From NCBI GenBank assembly GCA_964427425.1, contig CAYRUD010000010.1:59048-123047 (forward strand): a stretch of 64,000 bases of DNA. The letters run 5' to 3'. This document shows, piece after piece, positions 49,307 through 58,950 of this stretch (positions are counted from its first letter, which is position 1; the number at the start of each line of letters is the position of its first letter). Made by a program: the position numbers and the translations under genes. The stretch comes from CAYRUD01 sp964427425. GTDB lineage: Bacteria > Chlamydiota > Chlamydiia > Chlamydiales > FEN-1388. The notes below the pieces were generated by a model. That model did no database searches and had not been told where the DNA came from. It worked only from the letters and a program-made list of their open reading frames with translations.

Positions 49307-52192
49307 TTAACTTTTCTCAAAAAGAGAGGAAGCATCGATTGTTCTCCTCAGGTCCTTCTTCATTTTCTTATGAAGATCTTCTTGGAAACGTGCGATTTTA
49401 ATAAAGCAGTCGAGGGGAGAGATCTTTACAACATCGAGCGAGAGGAGAAACTGTAGGCATTTCGCTTGCATCTCTTCTTCTATGGAACGGCTCTCTTTCA
49501 CTCCAAAGAGATCGTGTTGAGGAAGAATAGCGGATTCTTTTGGAGAGCATGCTGTAAGCAAAGATGGGATGTGTGAGTTCGCCTGCTCTGTAAAAGATGG
49601 CTCTGGCAGAGTCCCGCTTTCCTTATCTCTATCGGCATTTTCTTCGAGATGATGGAGGATCTCTTTGGCTCTCAAGATAACAGATGAAGGAAGTCCTGCA
49701 AGTTCTGCGACATGGATTCCGTAGCTCTTATCAGCTTTCCCTGGAGCGATCGTATAGAGAAACTGAATGCCATTTTGATTTTCCGAGACTTTCACTGTCA
49801 TGTTTTTTATTGATCGAGTGCTCTCTTCCAGAGAGGTTAGCTCATGATAGTGCGTCGCAAAGAGAGTCCTTGGGTTCTCTTTTGATGATCGTGTAAGAAA
49901 TTCCGTGACGGACCAAGCTATAGAGAGACCGTCATAGGTGCTTGTTCCTCTTCCAATCTCATCTAACAAGACTAACGAGCGATTGGTGGCGGCTCTTAAG
50001 ATGTGAGCCGTCTCTGTCATCTCAACCATAAATGTCGACTGACCTCGAGCTAAGTCATCAGAGGCTCCAACTCGGCTAAACACTCGGTCAACTATTCCGA
50101 TAGTTCCTGAAGCTGCAGGGATGAAGCTTCCCATTTGTGCCATGATGACGAGCAAAGCAGCCTGCCGGATATAGGTCGATTTACCGCCCATATTTGGACC
50201 TGTGATCAAGAGAAATGAGCGAGCGCTTGCGTCAAGAAAAAGATCGTTTGGGGTAAATGTGCTAGCTGTGAAGAGCTCAGCGACAGGATGTCTTCCTCTC
50301 TTGATATCGATTATTGGATCTTCAACAATAATTGGACGTGTGTAGTTTCTCTCTTTGGCAATGAGAGCAAGAGCTAATGAGCAGTCAATCTCAGCGATAA
50401 CTCGGCTGGCTCTCAAGATCTCTTGAGAGAAGCTGCGCACTTCTTCGATAAGATGGGAGAAGAGCTCAGTTTCGAGGGCTGTAATCTTTGTCTCAGCTGT
50501 GAGAATTTTCTTCTCAAAGTCAAGAAGCTGTTCTGAGATAAATCGCTCACCGGTCGTTAACGTTTGCCTTCTTGAAAACGAAGCGGGCATCTTATCAGAC
50601 TGGCCTTTTGACACCTCGATAAAATAGCCGAATGCTCGGCTAAATCCGACCTTTAATGTCTTGATTCCAAGCTCTTCACGAAGTCTATTTTGATACTCAA
50701 TGAGCCAGCTCTCTGCTGATTCTTTCAACTCGCGAAGCTCATCGAGCTCTAGAGAGATCCCTTTGATAATCGTTTGTGACTCTCCGATGCGAAGAGGAGG
50801 CTCTTGAACTAAGGTGTGATTAATGAGAGAGGAGATTGCTGAAAGTGGAGGAATAGATTGGCAGTGGTCATGAACATGTTTCGAAGATGATGAGACGGAG
50901 GTAAGTTTTTTCTGCACCTCTTGGATGGCATCAATACAAGATGCAAGAAAGCGTATGTCTCTCGGAGATGGCGTAAGGGACTCAATTCGATTGACGAGGC
51001 GCTCGATATCGCGCACCCTGGAAAGTGAGTCTGAAATATCACCAATAATGCTTGGCTGTTTTGAGGCTAATGTGAGATAGGACTCAACTGTCGCAAGCCT
51101 TTCATCAATCGCGCTTTTACTGATAAGAGGATTTAAGAGCCTTCCTCTCAAAAGCCGAGCTCCCATAGGAGTTTTTGTGACATTGAGAATATCGAAGAGG
51201 CTTTTCGCATCTCCTTTTTTCGACTCAGCATCAAAAATGTCTAAATTTCGAAGTGTTGAGACATCGAGTTGAAGAGATGTCGCGTATGAGAGGCTCTCAA
51301 TTGTTTTCAAGTGAGAGACATTGTGAAAAAGAGTGTCTCGAATAAATGTTAAGAGTGCAGCTCCTGCGCTATATGCTGTTGGTTTGTTTTCTAGACCGAA
51401 GGCATCGAGTGACTGCACTTTAAAATGGTGCTTGAGTGTCTCATAGGCGACGGTTGAATCAAAAAGCCAGTTCTCAACAGTCGTTTTTCTAAATGTGAAT
51501 TGCTCTTCGAGCTTTGGAAGGAGGCTCTCATCGCTTCTTAAGTATTGCTTTGAGACCACAATCTCTTTCGGTCTTCTTTTGACTATTTCTTGGAAGAGTT
51601 GCTCTTTTTCTTCGTCACTTGTTGCTTCAAAGACAAAGAAGAGCCCTGTCGAAATATCGATAAGACTCAAGCCGATTGATTTTTTGTTTTGTCTTTTATC
51701 AGATGTTGCCTGTCCTTCAACGAGCGATGCGATAAAGTGAAAATTGTGTTCTAAGACAAGCGATGAGGTTATAGCAGTTCCTGGCGAGAGGATGCGTACG
51801 ATCTTTCTCTCCATGATTGCCTTAGAGGAGTTAGCTTTGCTCGAGAGCTCTGAGTTTGCCTTCTCAGGCTCTACTTGTTCTGCAACGGCGATCGCAAACC
51901 CTTTTTGAAGCAGACGGTCGATGTAACTCTCGCTTGAGTGCCATGGAATGCCGCACATGGGGACATCTTGTCTTTTCGTAAGAGTCAAATCGAGCGTTTG
52001 AGAGAGGATGATGGCGTCATCGTGAAATGCCTCATAAAAGTCACCCAAGCGAAAGAGGACTAAGGCTCCTTGCGACTGCGCTTTACATTTAGCCCATTGC
52101 GCCATCATTGGCGTTACCCGAGCGTTCTCAGCTGAAGGAGACTGGATTGAGGAAAGATCAATGGAAGAAAGATCGCGTGGTCGGCTCATCAT
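49307..52192 (-). CDS. mutS: DNA mismatch repair protein MutS
   Basis: MutS detects mismatches and loops. The protein, 961 residues, has the mismatch-binding domain with FRLGDFYEAFHDDA (the conserved Phe-x-Glu motif as FYE) near residue 45, connector and lever domains, and the ATPase with Walker A GPNMGGKSTYIRQ, LVLLDEIGRGTSTYDGL as Walker B and ATHYHELTSL. It is about 110 residues longer than E. coli MutS, due to an N-terminal extension of about 25 residues and a longer C-terminal part with Ser/Glu-rich linker. A complete mismatch repair activity would also need MutL, not in this window. Confidence 0.96.
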   Translation of the reverse strand: MMSRPRDLSSIDLSSIQSPSAENARVTPMMAQWAKCKAQSQGALVLFRLGDFYEAFHDDAIILSQTLDLTLTKRQDVPMCGIPWHSSESYIDRLLQKGFAIAVAEQVEPEKANSELSSKANSSKAIMERKIVRILSPGTAITSSLVLEHNFHFIASLVEGQATSDKRQNKKSIGLSLIDISTGLFFVFEATSDEEKEQLFQEIVKRRPKEIVVSKQYLRSDESLLPKLEEQFTFRKTTVENWLFDSTVAYETLKHHFKVQSLDAFGLENKPTAYSAGAALLTFIRDTLFHNVSHLKTIESLSYATSLQLDVSTLRNLDIFDAESKKGDAKSLFDILNVTKTPMGARLLRGRLLNPLISKSAIDERLATVESYLTLASKQPSIIGDISDSLSRVRDIERLVNRIESLTPSPRDIRFLASCIDAIQEVQKKLTSVSSSSKHVHDHCQSIPPLSAISSLINHTLVQEPPLRIGESQTIIKGISLELDELRELKESAESWLIEYQNRLREELGIKTLKVGFSRAFGYFIEVSKGQSDKMPASFSRRQTLTTGERFISEQLLDFEKKILTAETKITALETELFSHLIEEVRSFSQEILRASRVIAEIDCSLALALIAKERNYTRPIIVEDPIIDIKRGRHPVAELFTASTFTPNDLFLDASARSFLLITGPNMGGKSTYIRQAALLVIMAQMGSFIPAASGTIGIVDRVFSRVGASDDLARGQSTFMVEMTETAHILRAATNRSLVLLDEIGRGTSTYDGLSIAWSVTEFLTRSSKENPRTLFATHYHELTSLEESTRSIKNMTVKVSENQNGIQFLYTIAPGKADKSYGIHVAELAGLPSSVILRAKEILHHLEENADRDKESGTLPEPSFTEQANSHIPSLLTACSPKESAILPQHDLFGVKESRSIEEEMQAKCLQFLLSLDVVKISPLDCFIKIARFQEDLHKKMKKDLRRTIDASSLFEKS

Positions 52193-52400
52193 ACCTTTCG
52201 TTCTGTATATCTTTTAGGGTGCTTGATTTTCAGAGGACTATTCATTCATGAGGTGGGAGTATGCACGAAAAATCAGAAAAAAGACCAACGATTGTTTTTG
52301 CAGAATAAGCATTCCTTTAGTGGAAAATAAAAATTTGAAATGAAGGGGGATCTTTCATATAAGCACAATCAATACTACTTGAATATTTTAAGAGGCTTTT

Positions 52401-55199
52401 ATGAGCACTTCCTCGACTCCCCAAGTAACTCCAAATGCCACGCCTACACCTGCACCATCTCCTCGTTTCGCGGTCGAAGGTGGCTTTGTCACCTTTAATG
52501 GTCGAAAGTTCGAGGTCATGCAGGGCGATCAGGTAGTCTCGAATCAGGAAGCGCTCTTAAAAATTGTTAAGATCATGAATGATCATGCTGATCTAGAAGA
52601 GATCAAAAAGTGCATACCTTCTGATAAGGATGGTGATGAGGCTAAAAAGCAGGCTCTAACAGGTGTAAAGATAACAATTGATAAAGAGAAGATTTCTATA
52701 CTCGGCGATAAGAAGAAAGAAGATCAATCTATTGAGAAAATTAACGAAGCTGTCACTAAGAGCCTAGAGCAAGTAGCGGAGACTCATGGAACAAGGCCCA
52801 AATCACTTGAGTCTCGCTTTACCAAGTTAACAAATAGAATCAGTAAGCATGCGCAATTAGTCGGCCAGCTTAAGGCTGAATTCCACGCTAAAAATTACAC
52901 GAAACAAGCTGTATGTGAAGCTGTAGGTCGAATTCTCGACGAGCCTCCTCGAAGAATGGACCAAGTTGGCTCTTGGCAGGAAAATACACTTGCGCATTGC
53001 CTTCAAATGTATGGAAATGAGTCTCTCAGATCTGCTCTTATTGAGGCGAGAAATACCTATATCGCTATTCCATCTCAAGATAATGAATCGCATGGAAAAT
53101 GCGAGAAGATGCTCCGTCGATTTATCATGGAGAATATGATTCGTTCTCCTAAGGAATCGGCAATCAGGGTGGCCAAAGATCCAAAAACAAGCCCTCCATT
53201 GAGAGCCATCCAGAAGTTTTGTAAAGAAGTTGAAGTAGATACAAATGGCAATGTCATAAAGGGTGAAAACCAAGCGATCTCAAGTACGGAAGATAAAAAT
53301 CTAAATCCAAGAGAGAAAGCGAATTCGAACTTAGGAGCTGTTGTTGTAGCTGGTTCAGATAACTCAACCGAATGCGTTGTTACTCGGAGTGGTCGCTCGA
53401 ACTCTCCACGTCGCCTTCGTGAGGCGATCATCCATGCGGCTCTTGAGCAGCTTGAGACAGGAAAGCTAGATCGTTTTGTAGAGAAGGATGATGGTTCATT
53501 GGAGTTTACCCATCACATTACTTCATATCTCGATCCAAGTGATATTAAATCTCTCACCGCTTTACCTAAGAAAGTTAAGAATTTTATTAAGGGAGAGGAG
53601 AAAAATACTGAGGACGAGAAAGAGTATCTTACAGGGATTTTACAAGCTCGAGATGAATTTAAAGAAGAGACTATCACGGTTAAAAAAGATGATAAAGAGT
53701 ACAAAATTACACTGAAGAAGCCGGTTGTATCGAACGAGCTTTTCTCCTCAACTGTCAGAGGGGTGCATCTTTTTAATACTCGTCTTGCAGAGATGGGCAA
53801 CGCAGCTCGCGATCGCATTGATTTTGTCTCCAACATTGAGCTTTTTAATCGAGCTTTTCCTGAACCAATAGCGGCCGATAGTCTGTTAGCTCAGTGTGGT
53901 AATGCGCTTTCATTCGTTGTTCTACCGAATGGCGCGATCGATACAAGTCAAGTAAGTCAAGCGGATCTCGTCTCGTCGAGAAGCGACACTTCAAAAGCGT
54001 TTTCTTCGAAAGAGATGGCTGAGTACAAAGAGGCGCTCGCCAGGCTCTATCTTGAGAAGTATACCGATGAAAACTGTAGTGACGATGTAAAGAACAAGAT
54101 ACGAGCTCTTTTTGCTCTGACGTTTCGAAAAGACATTATAGACTTTGCTCCAGGTTTCGATTCCGGTAACGAGGACATTTCTTACTCAAAACCTCCAGCC
54201 CTTCATGAGGAGCTTCATGCCGCGGATCTCGAGATTTTCAGAAACTTTCTCGATAGGGAACTTAAAATATCCTCTGGCAAGCAATGTAAATCAGGGACAG
54301 ATAGAACAGGTGTCGGTGTTGCTCTCGCGGTCGCGCAACATGAGTACAAAAAGATTTACGAAGAGGATTTCTTTCCTCCTGGGGTAAGTGATGAAAAAGA
54401 CGTTGCTAAGAAGAAAGAAGAAGACTTGAAGAGAGTTCAATTCAAGATTCTCTTCCGAAAGGCTCTTATCGATCTTGGTCTTTCAATGACTGTCGAGACG
54501 AAAGGTTATTCAGGCTTAAAGCTTATCGATGGACTCATCATCTTTGGTGGAAAAGGCAACCCCGTTCCACTAAAGTACCTTCTCAATCAAGATGATATTG
54601 ATGTGATCAATAAAAATGACGTCCTTCGTACAAAGTACGAGGCAAACTTTGGTTCTGGCCTTGAAAGAGACGCTACTTTGAGTGAAGAAGACCTGAGGGC
54701 GAGAGGCCTTAAGCAGTATCAAGGCAAATTCACAGATTCGTACCTATATGGGTCTAAGTCAAGTGGCGTAAAGGATAAGGATCGAATACCAAATACTGAA
54801 TTTAAAGACCAAGCATTGCTCAGTGTTTGCAAAGAGCTTGAGAAAATTTTCACTGACGGCGGGAAGTCGTGGGCTTGGAGCGCTGATCTAGAGAATAAAA
54901 CGCGGACTCTATTTGATGATAATCTAAATTTAAAGGTTCATATTAACCAATTGGGCTTTTCACGTGATTCAAGTCAGAGAGAAAAGCAGCGTAATGCAAT
55001 TAAGGCAAAGATAGATGGTCTTAGCAGGAGAGTCCAAGATGATGAGACTGCAAAAATGCAGATCTACATCTTGAAGCAGATTCTTTGGCTTGAGGAGCAG
55101 CGAATGAGGTCGAAGAACCTTATCAATAATTTACCAGCTGACCCTGAGGGTGATGAAGGGCAAGAGCTATCATCCGTTGTTCTGAATCAGGTAGAGTAG
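52401..55199 (+). CDS. Candidate secreted phosphoinositide phosphatase, SopB/IpgD/SidF-type CX5R motif
   Basis: The 932-residue protein contains Cys629-Lys-Ser-Gly-Thr-Asp-Arg635-Thr-Gly, nearly the CKSGKDRTG P-loop of SopB, IpgD, SidF and mammalian type 4-phosphatases, whose Cys and Arg carry out phosphoryl transfer from inositol phospholipids. One difference is Thr for the second Lys. The surrounding helix (VGVALAVAQHEYKK) fits the phosphatase fold. The N-terminal 25 residues are rich in Ser, Thr and Pro (MSTSSTPQVTPNATPTPAP), as in type III secretion signals; no Sec signal peptide or membrane segment is present. The rest is unassigned, helical and charged. AAGAGG is five bases before ATG 52401. 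The specificity is unknown and a protein tyrosine phosphatase is possible. Confidence 0.7.
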   Translation: MSTSSTPQVTPNATPTPAPSPRFAVEGGFVTFNGRKFEVMQGDQVVSNQEALLKIVKIMNDHADLEEIKKCIPSDKDGDEAKKQALTGVKITIDKEKISILGDKKKEDQSIEKINEAVTKSLEQVAETHGTRPKSLESRFTKLTNRISKHAQLVGQLKAEFHAKNYTKQAVCEAVGRILDEPPRRMDQVGSWQENTLAHCLQMYGNESLRSALIEARNTYIAIPSQDNESHGKCEKMLRRFIMENMIRSPKESAIRVAKDPKTSPPLRAIQKFCKEVEVDTNGNVIKGENQAISSTEDKNLNPREKANSNLGAVVVAGSDNSTECVVTRSGRSNSPRRLREAIIHAALEQLETGKLDRFVEKDDGSLEFTHHITSYLDPSDIKSLTALPKKVKNFIKGEEKNTEDEKEYLTGILQARDEFKEETITVKKDDKEYKITLKKPVVSNELFSSTVRGVHLFNTRLAEMGNAARDRIDFVSNIELFNRAFPEPIAADSLLAQCGNALSFVVLPNGAIDTSQVSQADLVSSRSDTSKAFSSKEMAEYKEALARLYLEKYTDENCSDDVKNKIRALFALTFRKDIIDFAPGFDSGNEDISYSKPPALHEELHAADLEIFRNFLDRELKISSGKQCKSGTDRTGVGVALAVAQHEYKKIYEEDFFPPGVSDEKDVAKKKEEDLKRVQFKILFRKALIDLGLSMTVETKGYSGLKLIDGLIIFGGKGNPVPLKYLLNQDDIDVINKNDVLRTKYEANFGSGLERDATLSEEDLRARGLKQYQGKFTDSYLYGSKSSGVKDKDRIPNTEFKDQALLSVCKELEKIFTDGGKSWAWSADLENKTRTLFDDNLNLKVHINQLGFSRDSSQREKQRNAIKAKIDGLSRRVQDDETAKMQIYILKQILWLEEQRMRSKNLINNLPADPEGDEGQELSSVVLNQVE

Positions 55200-55320
55200 C
55201 GGTTTAATAAATAATTAATTTGTGTGTGTTAAATCTTTGAATTTCAGTAACTTGCGTTAAAATAAGGAGGCGGGTAAACTCACGTTTATATTTCCTTTAC
55301 ATTCATAAGAGAGAGTGCGC

Positions 55321-55785
55321 ATGAAAAGTAGTCTATATAACATGCTAGGGGTTATGAGAATAGATAACACGCGCTTTCAGCAATTCATTGAGCAGACGCA
55401 AGATATACCTCTTGTTTCTTGCTTTACGGGATTTGCACGTCTTGTCGTTAACGCAGTTTTAGCTGTTCATAATGTAGCCATGAGGGCTCTCATGGATATT
55501 GAGAAAAATCAAAAAGAGAGAGAGGCTTATCATAATAAGCATACATACCTTCTCTATCTTAATTTAATAGAGATGGTGCGAGGTACTATGCAACTGATTC
55601 CTATTATCGGAGCGATCTGGGTATCACGCTATAACCGTTCGACTTTGTACTATCATGAATACAGGTTAAAGCTTGGTCTTGAGTATTGTGATACTTCAAT
55701 TGCGTATCAGCAGGGGCGCTACTTAGAAACTTTTAAAAGAGCATGGTCTTTTACGAAGCACCTCTTAACACAATCTAATTCATGA
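55321..55785 (+). CDS. Small membrane-associated hypothetical protein
   Basis: Not recognised. The 154-residue protein has two hydrophobic regions, about residues 29-55 (CFTGFARLVVNAVLAVHNV) and 78-103 (LYLNLIEMVRGTMQLIPIIG followed by AIW), separated by a charged segment. The rest is helical with several Tyr and Arg. It has no cleavable signal peptide, and could be a host-membrane or inclusion-membrane protein. ATG 55321 follows AGAGAG; a GTG two codons upstream is the alternative. It lies 121 bases after the phosphatase gene on the same strand. Confidence 0.5.
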   Translation: MKSSLYNMLGVMRIDNTRFQQFIEQTQDIPLVSCFTGFARLVVNAVLAVHNVAMRALMDIEKNQKEREAYHNKHTYLLYLNLIEMVRGTMQLIPIIGAIWVSRYNRSTLYYHEYRLKLGLEYCDTSIAYQQGRYLETFKRAWSFTKHLLTQSNS

Positions 55786-55943
55786 GTCTCTTTTGAGTTC
55801 TTTCTCTCGGTATCAGAGTCGGCTTTAATCTTTGCTCAATTCGCAAAAAACTATAAATCCGACTGTCTTATCTTCTTTTTAATGTGTTTTATTGTTACTC
55901 TTTGATTTTTGTACTTAAATCAAAAGAGGATATAAGACGAGCC

Positions 55944-56459
55944 ATGCCACGAGGGGGACAAAGAAAAGGTGCTGGTCGGCCATCTGGAACTGGAAAATTC
56001 AATGAGCCGACAAAAGCTATTCGTATTCCTGTAAGTGTAGTCGACGATATTGCGCGCTGTATTCAACATAAATTCTATCGACTCCCGCTCTTTCAACATG
56101 CAGTCTCTGCAGGTTTTCCATCGCCTGCTGAAGATGAATGCCAAGAAAAACTCGACCTTAACGAGCTGCTTATTCGACATCCCTCTGCTACCTTTTTCCT
56201 CAGAGTGTCAGGAAATTCCATGATAGATGCAGGAATTCACCATAATGACATTCTAATTGTTGATCGGAGCATTGAGCCAAAACACGGAAAAATTGTGATA
56301 GCCTCGCTGAATGGGGAGCTCACCGTAAAACGGCTTATTCATGATGGTGGAAAGGTGTGGTTGTATGCTGAGAATAGAGAGTACGATCCTATCGATATCA
56401 CTGAGGAGATTGACTTTCGCATTTGGGGTGTCGTGACAGCAGTAATCCATTCCGTGTAA
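55944..56459 (+). CDS. umuD: UmuD, error-prone repair autopeptidase
   Basis: UmuD self-cleaves during the SOS response and then joins UmuC to form DNA polymerase V. The sequence aligns with E. coli UmuD from FPLFQHAVSAGFPSPAEDE on. The cleavage bond is Ala56-Gly57 (Cys-Gly in E. coli), and the Ser92/Lys129 catalytic pair has the same 37-residue spacing as Ser60/Lys97. The N-terminal 30 residues are basic and glycine-rich (MPRGGQRKGAGRPSGTGK), an extension seen in some other UmuD proteins and possibly DNA-binding. I chose ATG 55944 because the frame upstream to 55884 has no similarity. It is followed ten bases later by umuC. Confidence 0.92.
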   Translation: MPRGGQRKGAGRPSGTGKFNEPTKAIRIPVSVVDDIARCIQHKFYRLPLFQHAVSAGFPSPAEDECQEKLDLNELLIRHPSATFFLRVSGNSMIDAGIHHNDILIVDRSIEPKHGKIVIASLNGELTVKRLIHDGGKVWLYAENREYDPIDITEEIDFRIWGVVTAVIHSV

Positions 56460-56469
56460 AGGGAGAGTG

Positions 56470-57747
56470 ATGAAGATGGGGCCTTTCGTTCTTGTCGACT
56501 GCAACAATTTTTATGTCTCTTGCGAGCGTGTTTTTAATCCAAAGCTTGATGGGCGTCCTGTTATCATACTGTCAAATAATGATGGTTGTGTTGTAGCCCG
56601 CTCGAAAGAGGCCAAAGCTTTAGGGATCAAAATGGCAGTCCCTTTCTTTACTATAAAAGAACTCTGTCAAAGAGAAGGCGTCATCGTTCAATCATCCAAC
56701 TATCGGCTTTATGGCGATCTGTCGTCGCGTATTATGGAAATTCTCTCGTCACACGCTCCTGAATGCGAAGTATATTCTATCGATGAGGCTTTTTTACGTT
56801 ACCCGTCTTCTCTTTTATCTCAAGAGCTTTTTCATGCGTGCTGTCAGCTTCGCGAAAAAATAAAAAGATGGGTCGGAATTCCAGTCTCATTAGGAATTGG
56901 GCGGACAAGAACACAGGCGAAATTAGCCAATGAGAAAGCTAAAGGAGCTGACTGTCTCTGTGGCGTCTTTGATTTGTCCTCAGCTGCGGATTACGAAGAG
57001 ATTTTGAATGAATTTTCTACAGAAGATGTGTGGGGTATAGGCTCAAGATGGTCTAAAAAGCTTACTCAATATGGAATAAATACAGCTTTGCAATTCGCTC
57101 GAAAAGATCCTTCAACAATTCGATCTATAATGGGAGTGGCAGGTGAGCGTACCTATTGGGAATTACAGGGAAAGCCTTGTATCTCTTTAGATGATCTGGG
57201 GTATCGAAAGAGTATCATGAGCTCGCGCTCATTCGGGCGTACAGTAGTAGATCTCTCAGAGTTGGAAGAAGCTTTATCGACGTATGTATTTCAAGCATGC
57301 GTAAAAATGAGGCGGCAGGGAAGCTATGCTCAGGCTATTCAAGTATATCTTAAGGCAACTGACATCACAGAAAGTGGGAAGTTCAAGTTTTTTTACGCAA
57401 CACATCCTTTTGCATATCCAGTTCATGAGACTACAACAATCATCACTGCCGCAAAGGCTATTTTAAGAAAGATATACTCCTCAGATGAGCGATATAAGAA
57501 GTGCGGTGTCATTTTGCTTGATCTTATCCCTGAGGAGAGGGTTCCTAGGGATCTCTTTTCTTCCCTGGATTCTAATAAAGATAAAACTCTCTCAAAAGCA
57601 ATCGACCAGATTAACCAAAAATTTGGGAAGGGGACTCTTTTTTACGCTGCCATGGGGACCCAGCAATCTTGGAAGATGCGATCAGAGACACGATCACCAT
57701 GCTATACAACGAATTGGGAAGAGCTAGCTCAAGCAAGAGCAGACTAA
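56470..57747 (+). CDS. umuC: UmuC, Y-family DNA polymerase V subunit
   Basis: UmuC carries out translesion synthesis. The 425-residue protein has FVLVDCNNFYVSCERVF with the first metal-binding Asp, the YSIDEAFL catalytic motif with Asp-Glu, and the helix-hairpin-helix region VWGIGSRWSKKL. The C terminus contains the segment FGKGTLFYAAMG typical of the DUF4113-like tail of UmuC. It is intact and of normal length (422 in E. coli). AGGGAGA lies just before the start; ATG 56470 or 56476 are both possible. The gene pair umuDC forms an operon; no LexA-type SOS box is evident upstream, so control may differ from E. coli. Confidence 0.94.
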   Translation: MKMGPFVLVDCNNFYVSCERVFNPKLDGRPVIILSNNDGCVVARSKEAKALGIKMAVPFFTIKELCQREGVIVQSSNYRLYGDLSSRIMEILSSHAPECEVYSIDEAFLRYPSSLLSQELFHACCQLREKIKRWVGIPVSLGIGRTRTQAKLANEKAKGADCLCGVFDLSSAADYEEILNEFSTEDVWGIGSRWSKKLTQYGINTALQFARKDPSTIRSIMGVAGERTYWELQGKPCISLDDLGYRKSIMSSRSFGRTVVDLSELEEALSTYVFQACVKMRRQGSYAQAIQVYLKATDITESGKFKFFYATHPFAYPVHETTTIITAAKAILRKIYSSDERYKKCGVILLDLIPEERVPRDLFSSLDSNKDKTLSKAIDQINQKFGKGTLFYAAMGTQQSWKMRSETRSPCYTTNWEELAQARAD

Positions 57748-57817
57748 ACAGCTTTACATATTTAATAGAGTCGATTATCAGGCTTACAGTGAAATAGACA
57801 TTCCATAGAGGTATACT

Positions 57818-58885
57818 ATGTCAAAGGCCGTCTTTGGTTACGCTGCCCATTCTCCAAATGCACAGCTTGTGCCTTTTCAGTTTAATAGAAGAGAGGTAGG
57901 CTTAGATGACGTGCAAATAGAGATCCTCTACTGTGGGGTATGTCATAGCGATATTCATACGGCTCGTAATGAGTGGAAGTCGACGAAGTATCCAGTTGTC
58001 CCTGGCCACGAAATAGTTGGGCGGGTAACCCAAGTAGGAAAAGAAGTTTCTTCATTCCAGGCAGGAGATCTTGTCGCTGTAGGTTGTATGGTAGATTCCT
58101 GTAGAAGTTGCTCAAGCTGCCTCCAAGGAGAGGAGCAGTATTGCGATAAAGGGGCAATATATACGTATAACAGTCCTGAGAAAGAGACTGGCGGGACAAC
58201 GTACGGCGGCTACTCAACACATATCGTAGTAGATAAGAAATTTGTCCTTCGAGTTCCAAGTGCGTTTTCTGAATCCGATCTTCCAGGGGTAGCACCTCTT
58301 CTTTGTGCTGGGATCACTACCTATTCTCCTCTTAAGCACTGGGGTATTACGCATGGAAAAAAAGTAGGTGTTGTAGGTTTCGGTGGATTAGGGCATATGG
58401 CGATAAAAATTGCTCGTGCGCTAGGTGCCTATGTAGTGCTTTTTACAACATCAGAAAAGAAAGTACAGGATGCGCTGGCTTTGGGAGCTCATGAGGTAGT
58501 CATCTCAAAGAAAGATGAAGAGATGGAAAAGCTCAAAGCTGATTTTGACTTTATTATCGACACTGTCTCAATGCCGCATAATCTTGACGCATATGCCAAA
58601 CTATTAAAGCTCGATGGCACTCTTTGCCTTGTAGGCCTTCCTGAAAATCCGCATCCTTCTCCATGGGTTGGAAATCTCATCTTTAAGAGAAGGAGTATCG
58701 CTGGATCACTTATCGGTGGCATTAAGGAAACTCAAGAGATGCTCGATTTTTGTGCAGAACACGGTATTACGTCAAATATTGAGCTTATCTCTATGGATAA
58801 GATCAATGAAGCATATGAAAGAATGATACAAAGTGATGTTAAATACCGCTTTGTCATTGATATGAGCACTTTAAAAAATAGATAA
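57818..58885 (+). CDS. Zinc-dependent alcohol dehydrogenase, cinnamyl-alcohol dehydrogenase/YahK type
   Basis: This 355-residue medium-chain dehydrogenase reduces aldehydes with NADPH or oxidises alcohols. The catalytic zinc site comprises GVCHSD (Cys42) and PGHE (His64, Glu65); the structural zinc cysteines are in CRSCSSCLQGEEQYC (Cys95, 98, 101, 109). The cofactor-binding GVVGFGGLGHMAIKIARALG segment is the Rossmann motif. Length and layout match the YahK/AdhC group. The physiological substrate is not known; detoxification of host-derived aldehydes is a plausible role. It follows umuC by 70 bases on the same strand, and a hairpin lies beyond it. Confidence 0.9.
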   Translation: MSKAVFGYAAHSPNAQLVPFQFNRREVGLDDVQIEILYCGVCHSDIHTARNEWKSTKYPVVPGHEIVGRVTQVGKEVSSFQAGDLVAVGCMVDSCRSCSSCLQGEEQYCDKGAIYTYNSPEKETGGTTYGGYSTHIVVDKKFVLRVPSAFSESDLPGVAPLLCAGITTYSPLKHWGITHGKKVGVVGFGGLGHMAIKIARALGAYVVLFTTSEKKVQDALALGAHEVVISKKDEEMEKLKADFDFIIDTVSMPHNLDAYAKLLKLDGTLCLVGLPENPHPSPWVGNLIFKRRSIAGSLIGGIKETQEMLDFCAEHGITSNIELISMDKINEAYERMIQSDVKYRFVIDMSTLKNR

Positions 58886-58896
58886 GGAAGAAAAGT

Positions 58897-58932
58897 CCCC
58901 TGGAGTTAAGAGATACATTTTAACACCAGGGG
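58897..58932. terminator. Strong hairpin between convergent genes at 58.9 kb
   Basis: CCCCTGG (58897-58903) pairs with CCAGGGG (58926-58932), and inner GTTAA (58905-58909) with TTAAC (58920-58924). On the minus strand it is followed by ACTTTTCTT, so it mainly ends the minus-strand membrane-protein gene. Confidence 0.8.
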
Positions 58933-58950
58933 GCTGAGAAGGTGTTACTC

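Noticed and set aside
52857..53431. Minus-strand frames of 118-138 codons inside the phosphatase gene
   Set aside because: Antisense shadows within a long coherent coding region.
55786..55943. SOS/LexA box upstream of umuD
   Set aside because: No CTG-N10-CAG or similar element could be found by eye.
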